A DNA stretch of 53,740 nucleotides from an uncultured Rubrobacteraceae bacterium (GCA_902806065.1 CADCVE010000006.1:1-53740), one strand, 5' to 3'; shown: positions 16,171 through 24,458, numbered from the stretch's first letter. Notes: generated from the sequence alone by a model not told the origin. Program-made: numbers and translations.

Positions 16171-16258
16171 AACCGGGGAGTTCCTAGCAGGGAGCTGAGA
16201 GGGCGCTAAAGCCGCGCCGACCCGTCGAACCTGATCCGGGCAATACCGGCGGAGGGAG
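16171..16258 (+). promoter_or_regulatory. TPP riboswitch 2
   Basis: THI-box blocks GAGCTGAGAGGG, GACCC, AACCTGATCCGGGCAATACC and GGCGGAGGGAG are all present. GGAGGGA precedes an ATG at 16260 that opens a 66-codon leader ORF, not tenA itself, so the controlled ribosome site belongs to the leader ORF. Confidence 0.94.
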
Positions 16259-16259
16259 A

Positions 16260-16460
16260 ATGTACAGTCTAACCGCGGCAAACCGGGCGTTCGGGCAGGC
16301 ACCCCCGAAGCGCCCCTCACCTTCCCTTCTCCGGCTCCGGGTTTCGACCGAAAGGAACCGAGAGATGCGACATTGTTTACCTGCCCCTCTCCAGGGACTG
16401 GGTCAGTTCTGGTCCACGCCGCATGAGTTCTCTCCTCATCCCGGGAACGGCGCAACATGA
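16260..16460 (+). CDS. 66-residue leader ORF between TPP riboswitch and tenA
   Basis: The ATG sits two bases after the GGAGGGA of riboswitch 2. The frame runs without break to a TGA that overlaps the ATG of the first tenA-like gene (ATGA). The peptide is rich in Arg, Pro and Ser with no recognisable domain or membrane segment. Its value may be regulatory: ribosomes released from the riboswitch would translate it and re-initiate at tenA. A remnant of an older gene, or chance, remains possible. Confidence 0.4.
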   Translation: MYSLTAANRAFGQAPPKRPSPSLLRLRVSTERNREMRHCLPAPLQGLGQFWSTPHEFSPHPGNGAT

Positions 16461-17098
16461 GGGCGCCGGATCTACTCGACCGTAACCCGGGGGCGTGGCG
16501 GGAGGCTACCCGACATCCCTTTCTGGACGCGGTCCGCGCGGGCACCATGCCGGCCGGCTCATTCCAGGCCTGGATGGCGCAGGACTATCTGTTTGCGGCC
16601 GACCTCTTGGTCTTCCAGTCCCTGCTGCTAGCCCGAGCCCCCCGCCCGGACCAGGCGGCACTGGCAGGCGGTCTGGTGGCGGTCGAAGCTGAGTTGGGGT
16701 GGTTCGAAGGGCTAGCCGCGAAGCGTGGGCTGGGGCTAGGAGAAGCGCGTCACCCGACGACCGTGGCCTACCGTGATTTCTTGATCGGCCTCGACCGCGA
16801 GTCCTATACCGCGGGAATAATAGCTCTGTGGGCTCTGGAGAGAGCCTACCTCGAAGCCTGGAGGAGCGCCGCGCCCGGTCACCCCGACTACCGGGAGTTT
16901 GTAGAGCACTGGACGACGCCGGAGTTCGCGGACTACGTGACCGGGCTCGAAGAGAGTGCAAGTTCCGCTCTAGAGGAAGGCGACGAAAGGGAGCAAGAAC
17001 AGGCCGAGACCGTCTTTTTGGAGGTGACTCGCCTCGAAAAGGATTTCTGGGAGATGGCCTGGACGGTGGCCCCGCAAGAGCCAGGAAGCATCGTATGA
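16457..17098 (+). CDS. TenA-family protein lacking the catalytic Cys (TenA_E-like)
   Basis: A 213-residue all-helical protein of the TenA/thiaminase II fold: HPFLDAVRAGTMPAGSFQAWMAQDYLF at the N terminus, TVAYRDFLI in the middle, and IIALWALERAYLEAW with the closing helix (EKDFWEMAW). TenA enzymes recycle degraded thiamine by releasing the hydroxymethylpyrimidine part from aminopyrimidines. The protein contains no cysteine at all, so the usual Cys nucleophile is missing. This fits the TenA_E class, which uses Glu and works on formylated or partly processed substrates. ATGA overlap at both ends of the gene. Confidence 0.85.
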   Translation: MRAPDLLDRNPGAWREATRHPFLDAVRAGTMPAGSFQAWMAQDYLFAADLLVFQSLLLARAPRPDQAALAGGLVAVEAELGWFEGLAAKRGLGLGEARHPTTVAYRDFLIGLDRESYTAGIIALWALERAYLEAWRSAAPGHPDYREFVEHWTTPEFADYVTGLEESASSALEEGDEREQEQAETVFLEVTRLEKDFWEMAWTVAPQEPGSIV

Positions 17099-17721
17099 GC
17101 CTGGCGAGGGTGCTGTGGGAGGAGAACGTGGACCTGGCACGGGCGGCGCTCGGCCACCGCTTCGCGCGCGGTCTTGCAGACGGTACGTTGCCTATCGAGA
17201 GCTTCCGGGAGTACGTGGGTCAGGACGCGTTCTTTCTGGAGGCTTTCGCCCGGGCCTATGCGCTCGCTCTCGCTCGCGGTCCCGACCGTGAGAGCCTGCA
17301 CGAGTTTGCCGGCTTGATCTCCGGGGTGCTGGAGGAGCTCGGGTTGCACGGGCAATACGCGGCGGAATGGAGAGTGCGTCTCGAAGACGTCTCCCCGGGC
17401 GAGGCGACGCTGGCCTACACTGACTTCCTGCTCTCGACGGCGACCTTGAAGAGCGTGGGAGAGACCTGCGCGGCTATGACCCCCTGCATGCGGCTCTACG
17501 CCTTTCTCGGGAGATCCCTGGCGGAGGAAGGAAACCGCGAGGACAACCCTTACTCCGCCTGGGTCTCGACCTACGCTGACCCTGGATTCGAGGACCTTGC
17601 CGTGAAGCTCGAAGGCTTGCTCGACCGCTACGCCACCGATACTCCCGCCATCAGGTACGCCTACCGCCGGGCGATGGCCCTGGAGGTAGCGTTCTTCGAG
17701 GCAAATGCGAGGCCGTTCTGA
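17095..17721 (+). CDS. tenA: TenA-family aminopyrimidine aminohydrolase
   Basis: A 208-residue TenA/thiaminase II-type protein, with HRFARGLADGTLPIESFREYVGQDAFFLEAFARAYALAL at the start, TLAYTDFLLSTA in the middle and the final FFEA helix. MTPCMRLYAFLG supplies a Cys at the position of the TenA nucleophile, so this is the TenA_C class. It should hydrolyse 4-amino-5-aminomethyl-pyrimidine to HMP. ATG overlaps the stop of the first tenA-like gene. The pair feeds pyrimidine to thiD, and the transporter genes follow in the same unit. Confidence 0.88.
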   Translation: MSLARVLWEENVDLARAALGHRFARGLADGTLPIESFREYVGQDAFFLEAFARAYALALARGPDRESLHEFAGLISGVLEELGLHGQYAAEWRVRLEDVSPGEATLAYTDFLLSTATLKSVGETCAAMTPCMRLYAFLGRSLAEEGNREDNPYSAWVSTYADPGFEDLAVKLEGLLDRYATDTPAIRYAYRRAMALEVAFFEANARPF

Positions 17722-17813
17722 CAAACAGCCGCCATACCGGGGAGCCACGCACCCAAGCCGGGGAAACCTCCCACACCGGTGTAAAGCCGAAGCTCGCCGC
17801 TCGTGGAGTTTGC

Positions 17814-18530
17814 GTGACGAAGGGCAATATCCGTATCCTAGATGGGGTGGACCTCGTGGTCGAGCCGGGGACTTTTTTGGCGCTTATCGGGCCTTCGGGG
17901 GCGGGAAAGTCCACGCTACTGGGGCTACTCGCGGGGCTGGAGGCTCCGGATGAAGGTGTCGTAGAGAAGGACGGCGTCCCCGTAACTCGCCCCGGTCACG
18001 CCGCGTACATGCCCCAGACTGACTTCCTGCTCCCCTGGCGGAGCGTGGTTGCGAACGTCTCTTTGGGTCTCGAAGCCACTGGGACCTCTAGGCGATCCGC
18101 TCGCAAGCAGGCGCTGGCGGCGCTCGAACGTTTCGGGCTCGAAGAGTTCGCGCTCGTCCCTCCGGCGGCGCTCTCGGGCGGGATGCGCTCACGCGTCGCG
18201 CTCCTGAGGACTGCTCTGCTCGGACGCGACACGCTCCTGCTCGACGAGCCCTTCGGCGCTCTCGATGCTCTCACCCGCCGCCACCTGCAGGGCTGGCTCC
18301 TCGGCGTCGCCGGAGATCTCGACGCCACCATCGTCCTCGTTACCCACGACGTCGACGAGGCGCTCCTGCTCGCCGACCGCGTCGTCGTACTCACCCGCAG
18401 GCCCGCCCGCGTCGCCCTGGACCTGCCCGTGGACCTCCCGCGCCCGCGCGCAATGGAGATGGAGACGACGCGAGAGTTCGCCCGCCTCAAAGAGCGCTTG
18501 CTCGAAGCCCTGGGAGTCTCCGCGCCGTGA
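17814..18530 (+). CDS. thiZ: ABC transporter ATP-binding protein for thiamine pyrimidine precursor
   Basis: A 238-residue NitT/TauT/ThiZ-type ATPase: Walker A GPSGAGKST, Q-loop MPQTDFLLPW, signature ALSGGMRSRVALLRTAL (LSGG), Walker B LLLDEPFGALD and switch His VTHD. The GTG at 17814 with GGAG five bases ahead gives a protein missing the usual first strand. In the same frame upstream, K-P-K-L-A-A-R-G-V-C looks like that strand. The open frame reaches back to a CTG overlapping the tenA stop (CTGA, 17718), with no ATG, GTG or TTG between. The true start may therefore be non-standard. Partners are the permease overlapping its stop and the binding protein thiY. Confidence 0.88.
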   Translation: MTKGNIRILDGVDLVVEPGTFLALIGPSGAGKSTLLGLLAGLEAPDEGVVEKDGVPVTRPGHAAYMPQTDFLLPWRSVVANVSLGLEATGTSRRSARKQALAALERFGLEEFALVPPAALSGGMRSRVALLRTALLGRDTLLLDEPFGALDALTRRHLQGWLLGVAGDLDATIVLVTHDVDEALLLADRVVVLTRRPARVALDLPVDLPRPRAMEMETTREFARLKERLLEALGVSAP

Positions 18531-19297
18531 AACGAACGCTCCCGAGCCGGGTGTTCCCGGCGGCTCTGCTCGCTGTGCTTGTCCTCGCGGCATGGGAGCT
18601 GCTGGTGTGGATCTTCGGCGTACCAGTTTTCTTATTACCCGGGCCTTCGGCAATCGCCGGGGCGTTCTGGGAGTCGCGCGAGTTGCTCCTACGTCATGCC
18701 GGGCCGACGGCTGGTGAGGCGGTCCTGGGGTTCCTCGTGGCGGTGGTCATGGGCGCGCTTTCTGGGATTCTCATAAACCGTTCGACGCTCGCCGAGCGCT
18801 CGCTCTATCCCTGGCTCGTCGTGTCTCAGACCTTGCCCACCGTGGCCATAGCCCCGATCCTCGTTACCTGGCTCGGTTATGGGCCGCTCCCCAAGGTCCT
18901 CGTCGTTACGCTGTTCTGCTTCTTCCCGATCACCGTTGCGACCGTGGATGGGTTGCGGGCCACTGATCCGGACCTCGTACGGCTCATGCGCTCGTTCGGG
19001 GCTTCGAGGTGGCGCATCTTCTCGATGGTCGAGGCTCCGGGGGCGCTGCCGTTCCTGTTTGGAGGGGTGCGGCTGGCGGTGACGTACTGTGTTATCGGGG
19101 CCGTTGTTGGTGAGTGGGTGGGGTCCAGCGAGGGCTTGGGGTTCCTCATGATCCAGGACAAAGCCCAGTTCGAGATACCGCGCCTCTTCGCCGAGATCTC
19201 CCTGCTCTCCATAATGGGCGTCTCGCTCTTCCTCCTCGTCGCCCTCCTCCAGCGCATCATCGCTCCCTGGACCCTGAAACGAAACCCCTCCCTGTGA
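18527..19297 (+). CDS. thiX: ABC transporter permease for thiamine pyrimidine precursor
   Basis: A 256-residue inner-membrane permease of the NitT/TauT/SsuC class with about six transmembrane helices. The cytoplasmic coupling (EAA) loop is seen as LMRSFGASRWRIFSMVEAPGALPFLFGGVRLA. The GTG start overlaps the thiZ stop (GTGA). With thiZ and thiY it forms the ThiXYZ importer for hydroxymethyl- or formylaminopyrimidine; the substrate is inferred from the thiamine context. Confidence 0.88.
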   Translation: MKRTLPSRVFPAALLAVLVLAAWELLVWIFGVPVFLLPGPSAIAGAFWESRELLLRHAGPTAGEAVLGFLVAVVMGALSGILINRSTLAERSLYPWLVVSQTLPTVAIAPILVTWLGYGPLPKVLVVTLFCFFPITVATVDGLRATDPDLVRLMRSFGASRWRIFSMVEAPGALPFLFGGVRLAVTYCVIGAVVGEWVGSSEGLGFLMIQDKAQFEIPRLFAEISLLSIMGVSLFLLVALLQRIIAPWTLKRNPSL

Positions 19298-19329
19298 TAA
19301 CCTGGACTCTCGATACAAACACGGCGGAG

Positions 19330-19417
19330 CTTCCCCCGGGTCCCCCGCGGAGAGGCTGAGAGTCGGCCAAGGCCGAGACGCTTTGAACCTGACGTGGGTA
19401 ATCCCACCGGAAGGGAG
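19330..19417 (+). promoter_or_regulatory. TPP riboswitch 3
   Basis: GAGAGGCTGAGAGTCGG, GAGACGCTTTGAACCTGA, GTGGGTAATCCCACC and GGAAGGGA give a complete THI element. Its final AAGGGA is the ribosome-binding site for the ATG at 19423. It separates the permease gene from thiY. Confidence 0.94.
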
Positions 19418-19422
19418 TGCTA

Positions 19423-20466
19423 ATGCCTATACCCGTACCTCCGAATACTCGCTCACGACGAAGTAACTCTCTGCGGCTCTTCCTCACTCTATCCCTGCTC
19501 GCTGCTTTGCTCTTCGCGCTCGCGGGTTGCGGGGGGACTTCCGGGAGCGCGAGTTCCGCGGATGGTCTGGACCGCATTACCTTCACGCTTGACTGGTACC
19601 CGAATGCCGATCACGCGGGGATCTACGCGGCGCAAGCCGAGGGTTTCTTCGAGGAGGCGGGGCTGGAGGTGGAGCTTCAGCAGCCCTCCGACCCGGCCGC
19701 CGTGCTGCAACTCGTGGCCGCCGGGCAGAGCGAGTTCGGCGTCTCTTACGAGAACGAGGTTACCAACGCCGCCGCGCGTGACGTGCCTGTCCAATCAGTC
19801 ATGGCGATTATGCAGGAGCCTTTAAATTCGATCATGAGCTTGAGGGAGTCGGGGATCACTTCGCCGGAGGACCTGGCCGGGAAGAGGGTTGGTTATGCTG
19901 GGCAGTCCTTCGGGACGGCTGTGTTGGATACGGTGTTGCGTGAAGCCGGGGAAGACCCGTCTTCGGTGGAGAAGATCAACGTCGGCCTGGACCTGCGCCC
20001 GGCCCTGGCCTCCGGGAGTGTGGACGCCGTGGTCGACGTGTACTGGAATATAGAGGCGGTCGAGCTCGCCCAGGAGGGGTTGGAGACGGACGTGATCCGC
20101 TTGAACGAAGTCGGCGTCCCGACCTACAACGAGCTGCTGATCGCCACCAGCGACTCCTACGCAGAGGAGAACCCGGAGATCGTCCGTCGTTTCGTCGGAG
20201 CACTCGTCGAAGGCCACCGCTACGCCCTCGAAAACCCCGAGGCCGCCCGCGACGCCCTGCTCGCCGCGAACGAGGAACTCGACCCCGAGGTCGCCGAAGA
20301 GACGGTGGCCCTGACAGTATCCCTCTTCGGGAACGCCGAACGCATCGGTTACCAGGACCCGGAGGAGTGGCGCGCCTACGTGGACTGGGCCGCCGAGAAC
20401 GACGTCCTCCCCGGGCCGGTCGAGGTGGATGCGGCGATGACCAACGAGTTCCTGCCGGAGAGTTAG
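19423..20466 (+). CDS. thiY: Thiamine pyrimidine precursor-binding lipoprotein (NMT1/THI5-like)
   Basis: A 347-residue secreted substrate-binding protein. The signal peptide has a basic start and ends in the lipobox LAGC, predicting a lipid-anchored Cys near residue 35. A Ser/Gly linker precedes the NMT1/THI5-like periplasmic-binding domain, which opens ITFTLDWYPNADHAGIYAAQ, with GKRVGYAGQSFGTAVLD and VYWNIEAVELAQEG following. These Trp/Tyr-rich motifs are typical of pyrimidine-binding ThiY. I start at ATG 19423, six bases after AAGGGA; GTG 19417 is in frame. It is under TPP riboswitch 3, with thiD next. Confidence 0.92.
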   Translation: MPIPVPPNTRSRRSNSLRLFLTLSLLAALLFALAGCGGTSGSASSADGLDRITFTLDWYPNADHAGIYAAQAEGFFEEAGLEVELQQPSDPAAVLQLVAAGQSEFGVSYENEVTNAAARDVPVQSVMAIMQEPLNSIMSLRESGITSPEDLAGKRVGYAGQSFGTAVLDTVLREAGEDPSSVEKINVGLDLRPALASGSVDAVVDVYWNIEAVELAQEGLETDVIRLNEVGVPTYNELLIATSDSYAEENPEIVRRFVGALVEGHRYALENPEAARDALLAANEELDPEVAEETVALTVSLFGNAERIGYQDPEEWRAYVDWAAENDVLPGPVEVDAAMTNEFLPES

Positions 20467-20475
20467 GAGGCGACC

Positions 20476-21270
20476 TTGAAAAGAGCCATGAGCATAGCCA
20501 CCAGTGACTCAGGAGCGGGGGCCGGCATACAGGCCGACCTCAAGGCGTTCTTGCGCTGCGGCGTCTACGGAACTACCGCCATCGTCGCTACGACTGCCCA
20601 GAATACCGTTGGTGTTACGGACATTTACGCCTTTCCGCCGCGGGTTGCCGTCCAGCAGATAGAGGCCATCGTCTCGGACATTGGAGCCGACGCCGTAAAG
20701 ACCGGGATGCTTTTTAATGCCGGGATCATCTCCGCCGTCGCCGAAACTATTGGACGCTTGCGGCTCCCGAACCTCGTCGTGGACCCGGTTATGGTAGCCG
20801 AGAGCGGGGCGGTGCTCTTGGAGCCCGAGGCCGTGGACACGTACAAAAACGAACTCTTCCCGCTGGCGGCGGCGATCACGCCGAACGTCAACGAAGCGTT
20901 CGCCCTGGTCGGTGAAGAGGTGGACGAGGACCGCATCGAAGACTGCGCCGTGACGCTTCACGCGCTGGGTCCCGGGGCCGTTATCATCACCGGCGGTCAC
21001 ACCGGCTCCGGGGATGACCTGCTCTACGACGGAGAGGAGTTTACGAGGATTACCGGTCCCGTCCACTCTTCCGAGAACACCCACGGGGCGGGCTGCACTC
21101 ACTCCTCGTCTCTGGCCAGCTTCCTGGCTCTAGGCTACTCGCTCCCGGAGGCCGCCGGTAACGCCCGCGCCGTTGCCTCCGAGGCCGTCGAGTACGGGCT
21201 CGCGGAGATAGGGGAGGGCGCGGGTCCGGTCCACGCCCTCGGCAAAGTCTTGAAAGGAGTACAGACATGA
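20476..21270 (+). CDS. thiD: Hydroxymethylpyrimidine/phosphomethylpyrimidine kinase
   Basis: A 264-residue ribokinase-like enzyme that phosphorylates HMP twice to HMP-PP. It starts SIATSDSGAGAGIQADLKAF. VAESGAVLL, ITPNVNEAFAL and VIITGGH follow, and the catalytic anion-hole segment is ENTHGAGCTHSSSLAS. TTG start with TAGGAGG five bases ahead, ten bases after thiY. It receives HMP from the TenA and transport pathway and supplies ThiE. Confidence 0.94.
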   Translation: MKRAMSIATSDSGAGAGIQADLKAFLRCGVYGTTAIVATTAQNTVGVTDIYAFPPRVAVQQIEAIVSDIGADAVKTGMLFNAGIISAVAETIGRLRLPNLVVDPVMVAESGAVLLEPEAVDTYKNELFPLAAAITPNVNEAFALVGEEVDEDRIEDCAVTLHALGPGAVIITGGHTGSGDDLLYDGEEFTRITGPVHSSENTHGAGCTHSSSLASFLALGYSLPEAAGNARAVASEAVEYGLAEIGEGAGPVHALGKVLKGVQT

Positions 21271-22064
21271 GAGCTGAAGAGGCGCTACGTAAGATCTCCG
21301 ACGAGAGGCCGCTCGTTCACCACCTCACCAACTACGTAACGGTCAACCTCGTTGCCAACACGACCCTATGCGTGGGCGCGTTGCCGGTAATGGCCCATGC
21401 CCACGAGGAGGTCGAGGAGATGGTTGGTCTTGCCTCCGCTCTCGTCATAAACATCGGCACCCTCGACCCTATCTTCGTTGAGGCCGTGCTGCTCGCCGGT
21501 GGTAGGGCAAACGAGCGTGGCATCCCCGTGATCCTCGACCCCGTGGGCGCGGGCGCTACCTCACTACGCACGGAGACCGCCGGGCGTCTCCTCTCGGAGC
21601 TAAACATCGCCGCCGTCTGCGGCAACGCCGGCGAGATCGCCACCCTCGCGGGCCTCACCGCGGAGGTACGCGGCGTCGAGAGCCTCACGGGTGACGCGAA
21701 AGAGGCGGCTCGTAAGGCCGCCGGTGCTCTGGGTGTTACCGTCGCCGCAACCGGTCCCACCGACTACGTGAGCGACGGCGAGCGCACCCTGGCTGTCTCC
21801 AACGGTCACCCTATCATGGGCCGCATAGTCGGGAGCGGCTGCGCCTCGACCGCCGCGGTCGGGTGCTTTGCCGCCGCCGGAGGCGCGGATGCGGAGACCG
21901 TCGCGCATGTCCTAGCCTACTTCGGCCGGGCGGGAGAGGTTGCCGCTGAAGGAGCGGGTGGTCCCGGTACCTTCGAGCCTCGCTTCCTCGATGCCCTGGC
22001 GATGCTCGCCGCGAACCAGGATGGGCTCGGTAGCGCGCTGCGGGTCGAGGAGGTGTCCGGTTAG
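21267..22064 (+). CDS. thiM: Hydroxyethylthiazole kinase
   Basis: A 265-residue kinase that salvages 4-methyl-5-hydroxyethylthiazole to its phosphate. Motifs: PLVHHLTNYVTVNLVANTTL, GALPVMAHA, VINIGTLDP, ILDPVGAGAT, GNAGEI and VGSGCASTAAVG (catalytic Cys). ATGA overlap with thiD. With thiD and thiE it completes the salvage of both thiamine halves. Confidence 0.95.
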   Translation: MRAEEALRKISDERPLVHHLTNYVTVNLVANTTLCVGALPVMAHAHEEVEEMVGLASALVINIGTLDPIFVEAVLLAGGRANERGIPVILDPVGAGATSLRTETAGRLLSELNIAAVCGNAGEIATLAGLTAEVRGVESLTGDAKEAARKAAGALGVTVAATGPTDYVSDGERTLAVSNGHPIMGRIVGSGCASTAAVGCFAAAGGADAETVAHVLAYFGRAGEVAAEGAGGPGTFEPRFLDALAMLAANQDGLGSALRVEEVSG

Positions 22065-22162
22065 GCGTCTGTTCGGCCGGTGATTGGGTCTGCTCTGAAG
22101 GCGGCTGTGTGCCGAAGCTGTTACTGGATCGTAGTACGCAAATGATAGTATGAGGCGAGATC

Positions 22163-22936
22163 ATGGTATCCTCCGAACTCCAAAAGGTCCTGGCTGACAC
22201 GGAGCATCGTCCCTACCCGCTCCCCGGAGGGCCGTGGGTCCTCCATATGCAGTGGCACGACCTGCTCTTCATGCACTGGCCTGTCCCGGAGGGATGGCTC
22301 CGTCCACTCATCCCACCCGCGCTGCATCTCGATACCTTCGACGGCTCCGCCTGGCTAGGCGTGGTCCCGTTCCGCATGGAGGACGTACGTCCCCGCCTCC
22401 TACCGGCCGTGCCGGGGCTCTCGAACTTCCCGGAGCTAAACCTCCGCACCTACGTTACGCACAGGGGAAAGCCCGGCGTTTGGTTCTTTAGCCTCGACGC
22501 CCACAATCCCGTAGCCGTCCGCCTCGCGCGCTCCACCTTCGGACTACCATACTTCGACGCCGATATGTCCTGCGAAGTAGCAAGCGGCGGAGAAGTGCAC
22601 TATAAAAGCGTACGCACCCACAAGGCCGCCCCACCCGCCATGTTCGTGGCGCGTTATCGTCCAACGGGCGAGCGTTTCGACTCCCGGCCCGGGACGCTGG
22701 AGAACTTCCTCACCGAACGCTACTGTCTCTATAGCGCGGGTGTCGGCGGAAACAGGCGCGTCCGGCGCGGGGATATACACCACCAGATGTGGCCTCTGCA
22801 AACGGCCGAGGTCGAGGTCGAAGAGCTGCAGATGACAGCCCGGATCGGGGCGTTCCTGCCCGACACGGAGCCCGTCCTGCACTATGCCAGCCGCCTCGAC
22901 ATCGTCGCATGGCCGCCGCGAGGTATCGACTCGTGA
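22163..22936 (+). CDS. DUF2071 (YqjF-like) protein
   Basis: A 257-residue protein of the DUF2071 family. Recognisable parts are WHDLLFMHWPVPEGWLRPLIPP, DGSAWLGVVPFRMEDVRP, NLRTYVTHRGKPGVWFFSLDA and FGLPYFDADMS. The family has an acetoacetate-decarboxylase-like double-barrel fold and no firm function. The next gene, thiE, starts inside its stop codon (GTGA), so it is part of the thiamine unit here. A 98-base gap separates it from thiM. Whether it acts on a thiamine-related compound is unknown. Confidence 0.85.
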   Translation: MVSSELQKVLADTEHRPYPLPGGPWVLHMQWHDLLFMHWPVPEGWLRPLIPPALHLDTFDGSAWLGVVPFRMEDVRPRLLPAVPGLSNFPELNLRTYVTHRGKPGVWFFSLDAHNPVAVRLARSTFGLPYFDADMSCEVASGGEVHYKSVRTHKAAPPAMFVARYRPTGERFDSRPGTLENFLTERYCLYSAGVGGNRRVRRGDIHHQMWPLQTAEVEVEELQMTARIGAFLPDTEPVLHYASRLDIVAWPPRGIDS

Positions 22937-23577
22937 ACTCTACTGACCCTAGTGAACGCCTCCAAAACGCCCGACTTCTGCTCGTAACCGACCCCCGTCC
23001 CGACCTGGTCGAGAGGGTTGCCGCTGCCGTTCGTGGGGGTGTGGACATAGTGCAGCTCAGGGACAAACGCGCCTCTACTCAGGAGTTGCTTTCGCTGGCG
23101 AAGAAGCTCAACGAGGTCTGTGAAGATGCGAGCGCCCTCTTCACCGTGAACGATGATGTGGAGTTGGCGCGGCTCTGCGGTGCGTCTGGTGTGCACCTCG
23201 GACAAGAAGATGGACCTGTTGAATTCGCTAGAAGGTCTCTGGGCGCTCACGCCTTGGTCGGTCGGTCGGCCGGCAGCGTGGATGAAGCACTGGAGGCCCT
23301 TCAGGAGGGCGCTGATTATCTCGGTATCGGCACCATATACGCTACGCCTACCAAGCCCGAGGGGGAGGTGGCGGGGCCTGCTTTGCTAAGGGAGGTTGCT
23401 CGGGCAGGTTTGCCGGTACCCTGGTTCGCTATCGGCGGCATCACCTTCGAGACTGCCCGGGAAGCCGCCGGTGCGGGCGCCTGGGGCTTCGCGGTCGTGC
23501 GGGCCGTACTCGATGCTGAAGACCCGGAGGCGGCGGCCCGCGAACTTAGATCATTCCTCGACCACTCCACGAGTTGA
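22933..23577 (+). CDS. thiE: Thiamine phosphate synthase
   Basis: A 214-residue TIM barrel that joins HMP-PP and thiazole phosphate to give thiamine phosphate. Motifs: LLLVTDPR, DIVQLRDK, FTVNDDVELA, GVHLGQEDGPV and the pyrophosphate/phosphate site IGTIYATPTKPEG with FAIGGIT. These fit true ThiE, in contrast to the TenI-like gene at 13876. The GTG start overlaps the DUF2071 stop, and the next gene starts in its stop (TTGA). Confidence 0.93.
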   Translation: MNSTDPSERLQNARLLLVTDPRPDLVERVAAAVRGGVDIVQLRDKRASTQELLSLAKKLNEVCEDASALFTVNDDVELARLCGASGVHLGQEDGPVEFARRSLGAHALVGRSAGSVDEALEALQEGADYLGIGTIYATPTKPEGEVAGPALLREVARAGLPVPWFAIGGITFETAREAAGAGAWGFAVVRAVLDAEDPEAAARELRSFLDHSTS

Positions 23578-24458
23578 CGATCAAAGCCGACCTCGTCTCC
23601 GGTATCTTGCCGGTACGCTCGGACGGCCGGATGCTCCTGCTCCTGCGCCACTCCGGTACCTGGGACCCGCCAGCTGGTCGGCTCGCCCCCGGCGAGAGCT
23701 TCGAGAGAGGGGCCATCCGCGAGGTTCACGAAGAGACCGGCCTCCTCGTCGCCCCGCAACGCCTCCTCACCACCTGGGTCGGGAACCGTCCAGGCGGCGG
23801 CCTCCTCGCGAGCGCCACCTACGTTAGCAAGGTCTCCAATGACGAGAGCATCCATCTCTCAGACGAGCACCGCGAGTACAGGTGGGTCACCCTCGAGGAG
23901 TGGATCGAGTTGCCGAGTTGGTGGAGTCGCGAAAATATCCTGAACGTCGCGGACGCCGTCAGCACACTCCCTAAAGAACCTCTCCCAAAACCTCCGCCGC
24001 CCCTCGCTCCTCCCGGTCCCGGAGTCGTCAACGCCAATCTCGGCGCGGGAACGGTAGTCGTGGACGTACGAAACAATGAGCCCCGGGCGCTCCTGATGCG
24101 GCGGCGCAAGCCACCGGTCGGGCTCTGGGAGAACCCCGGCGGCATGTTAGAGTCCGGCGAAGACTTCGTGGCTTGTGCCCGGCGTGAGACTTTCGAAGAG
24201 ACTGGCCTCAATGCCGAGCCCGAGACTTTGTGGTTCTCTCGGGTGGAGCCGTGGCGCTCTCCCGCCGACCCGGAGCTCTACGCGGGCGTCGGCTTCCTCG
24301 CCCGGCATCCCGGGGGCGAGGTTCGGCTCGAAGACTCCGCCCACGACTCTTATGTTTGGGCGACCGAGGAGGAGTGGCGAGGTATGAACACCTGGTACAC
24401 CGGGGATGATTCTGACGCTCTGTGGAAGGCGGTGTGGAGAATGAGGTCTGTGGGTTGA
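23574..24458 (+). CDS. Tandem double-Nudix hydrolase
   Basis: A 294-residue protein with two complete Nudix domains. Box 1 reads PAGRLAPGESFERGAIREVH then EETGL near residues 33-57. Box 2 reads NPGGMLESGEDFVACARRET then FEETGL near residues 188-213. They are joined by a Pro-rich linker (PLPKPPPPLAPPGPG, about 137-151). Both keep the R-E-x2-E-E core, so both may be active. TTG start overlaps thiE, and the following membrane-protein gene overlaps its stop. In the thiamine operon it may remove damaged or unwanted pyrophosphates (for example HMP-PP, oxidised thiamine-PP), as some Nudix enzymes do; this is inference. Confidence 0.88.
   Translation: MTIKADLVSGILPVRSDGRMLLLLRHSGTWDPPAGRLAPGESFERGAIREVHEETGLLVAPQRLLTTWVGNRPGGGLLASATYVSKVSNDESIHLSDEHREYRWVTLEEWIELPSWWSRENILNVADAVSTLPKEPLPKPPPPLAPPGPGVVNANLGAGTVVVDVRNNEPRALLMRRRKPPVGLWENPGGMLESGEDFVACARRETFEETGLNAEPETLWFSRVEPWRSPADPELYAGVGFLARHPGGEVRLEDSAHDSYVWATEEEWRGMNTWYTGDDSDALWKAVWRMRSVG

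Noticed and set aside
17722-17813. A further riboswitch (cobalamin-like) between tenA and thiZ
   Set aside because: GGGGAGCCACGC and AAGCCG looked suggestive, but conserved blocks are missing and the stretch appears to be coding in the thiZ frame.
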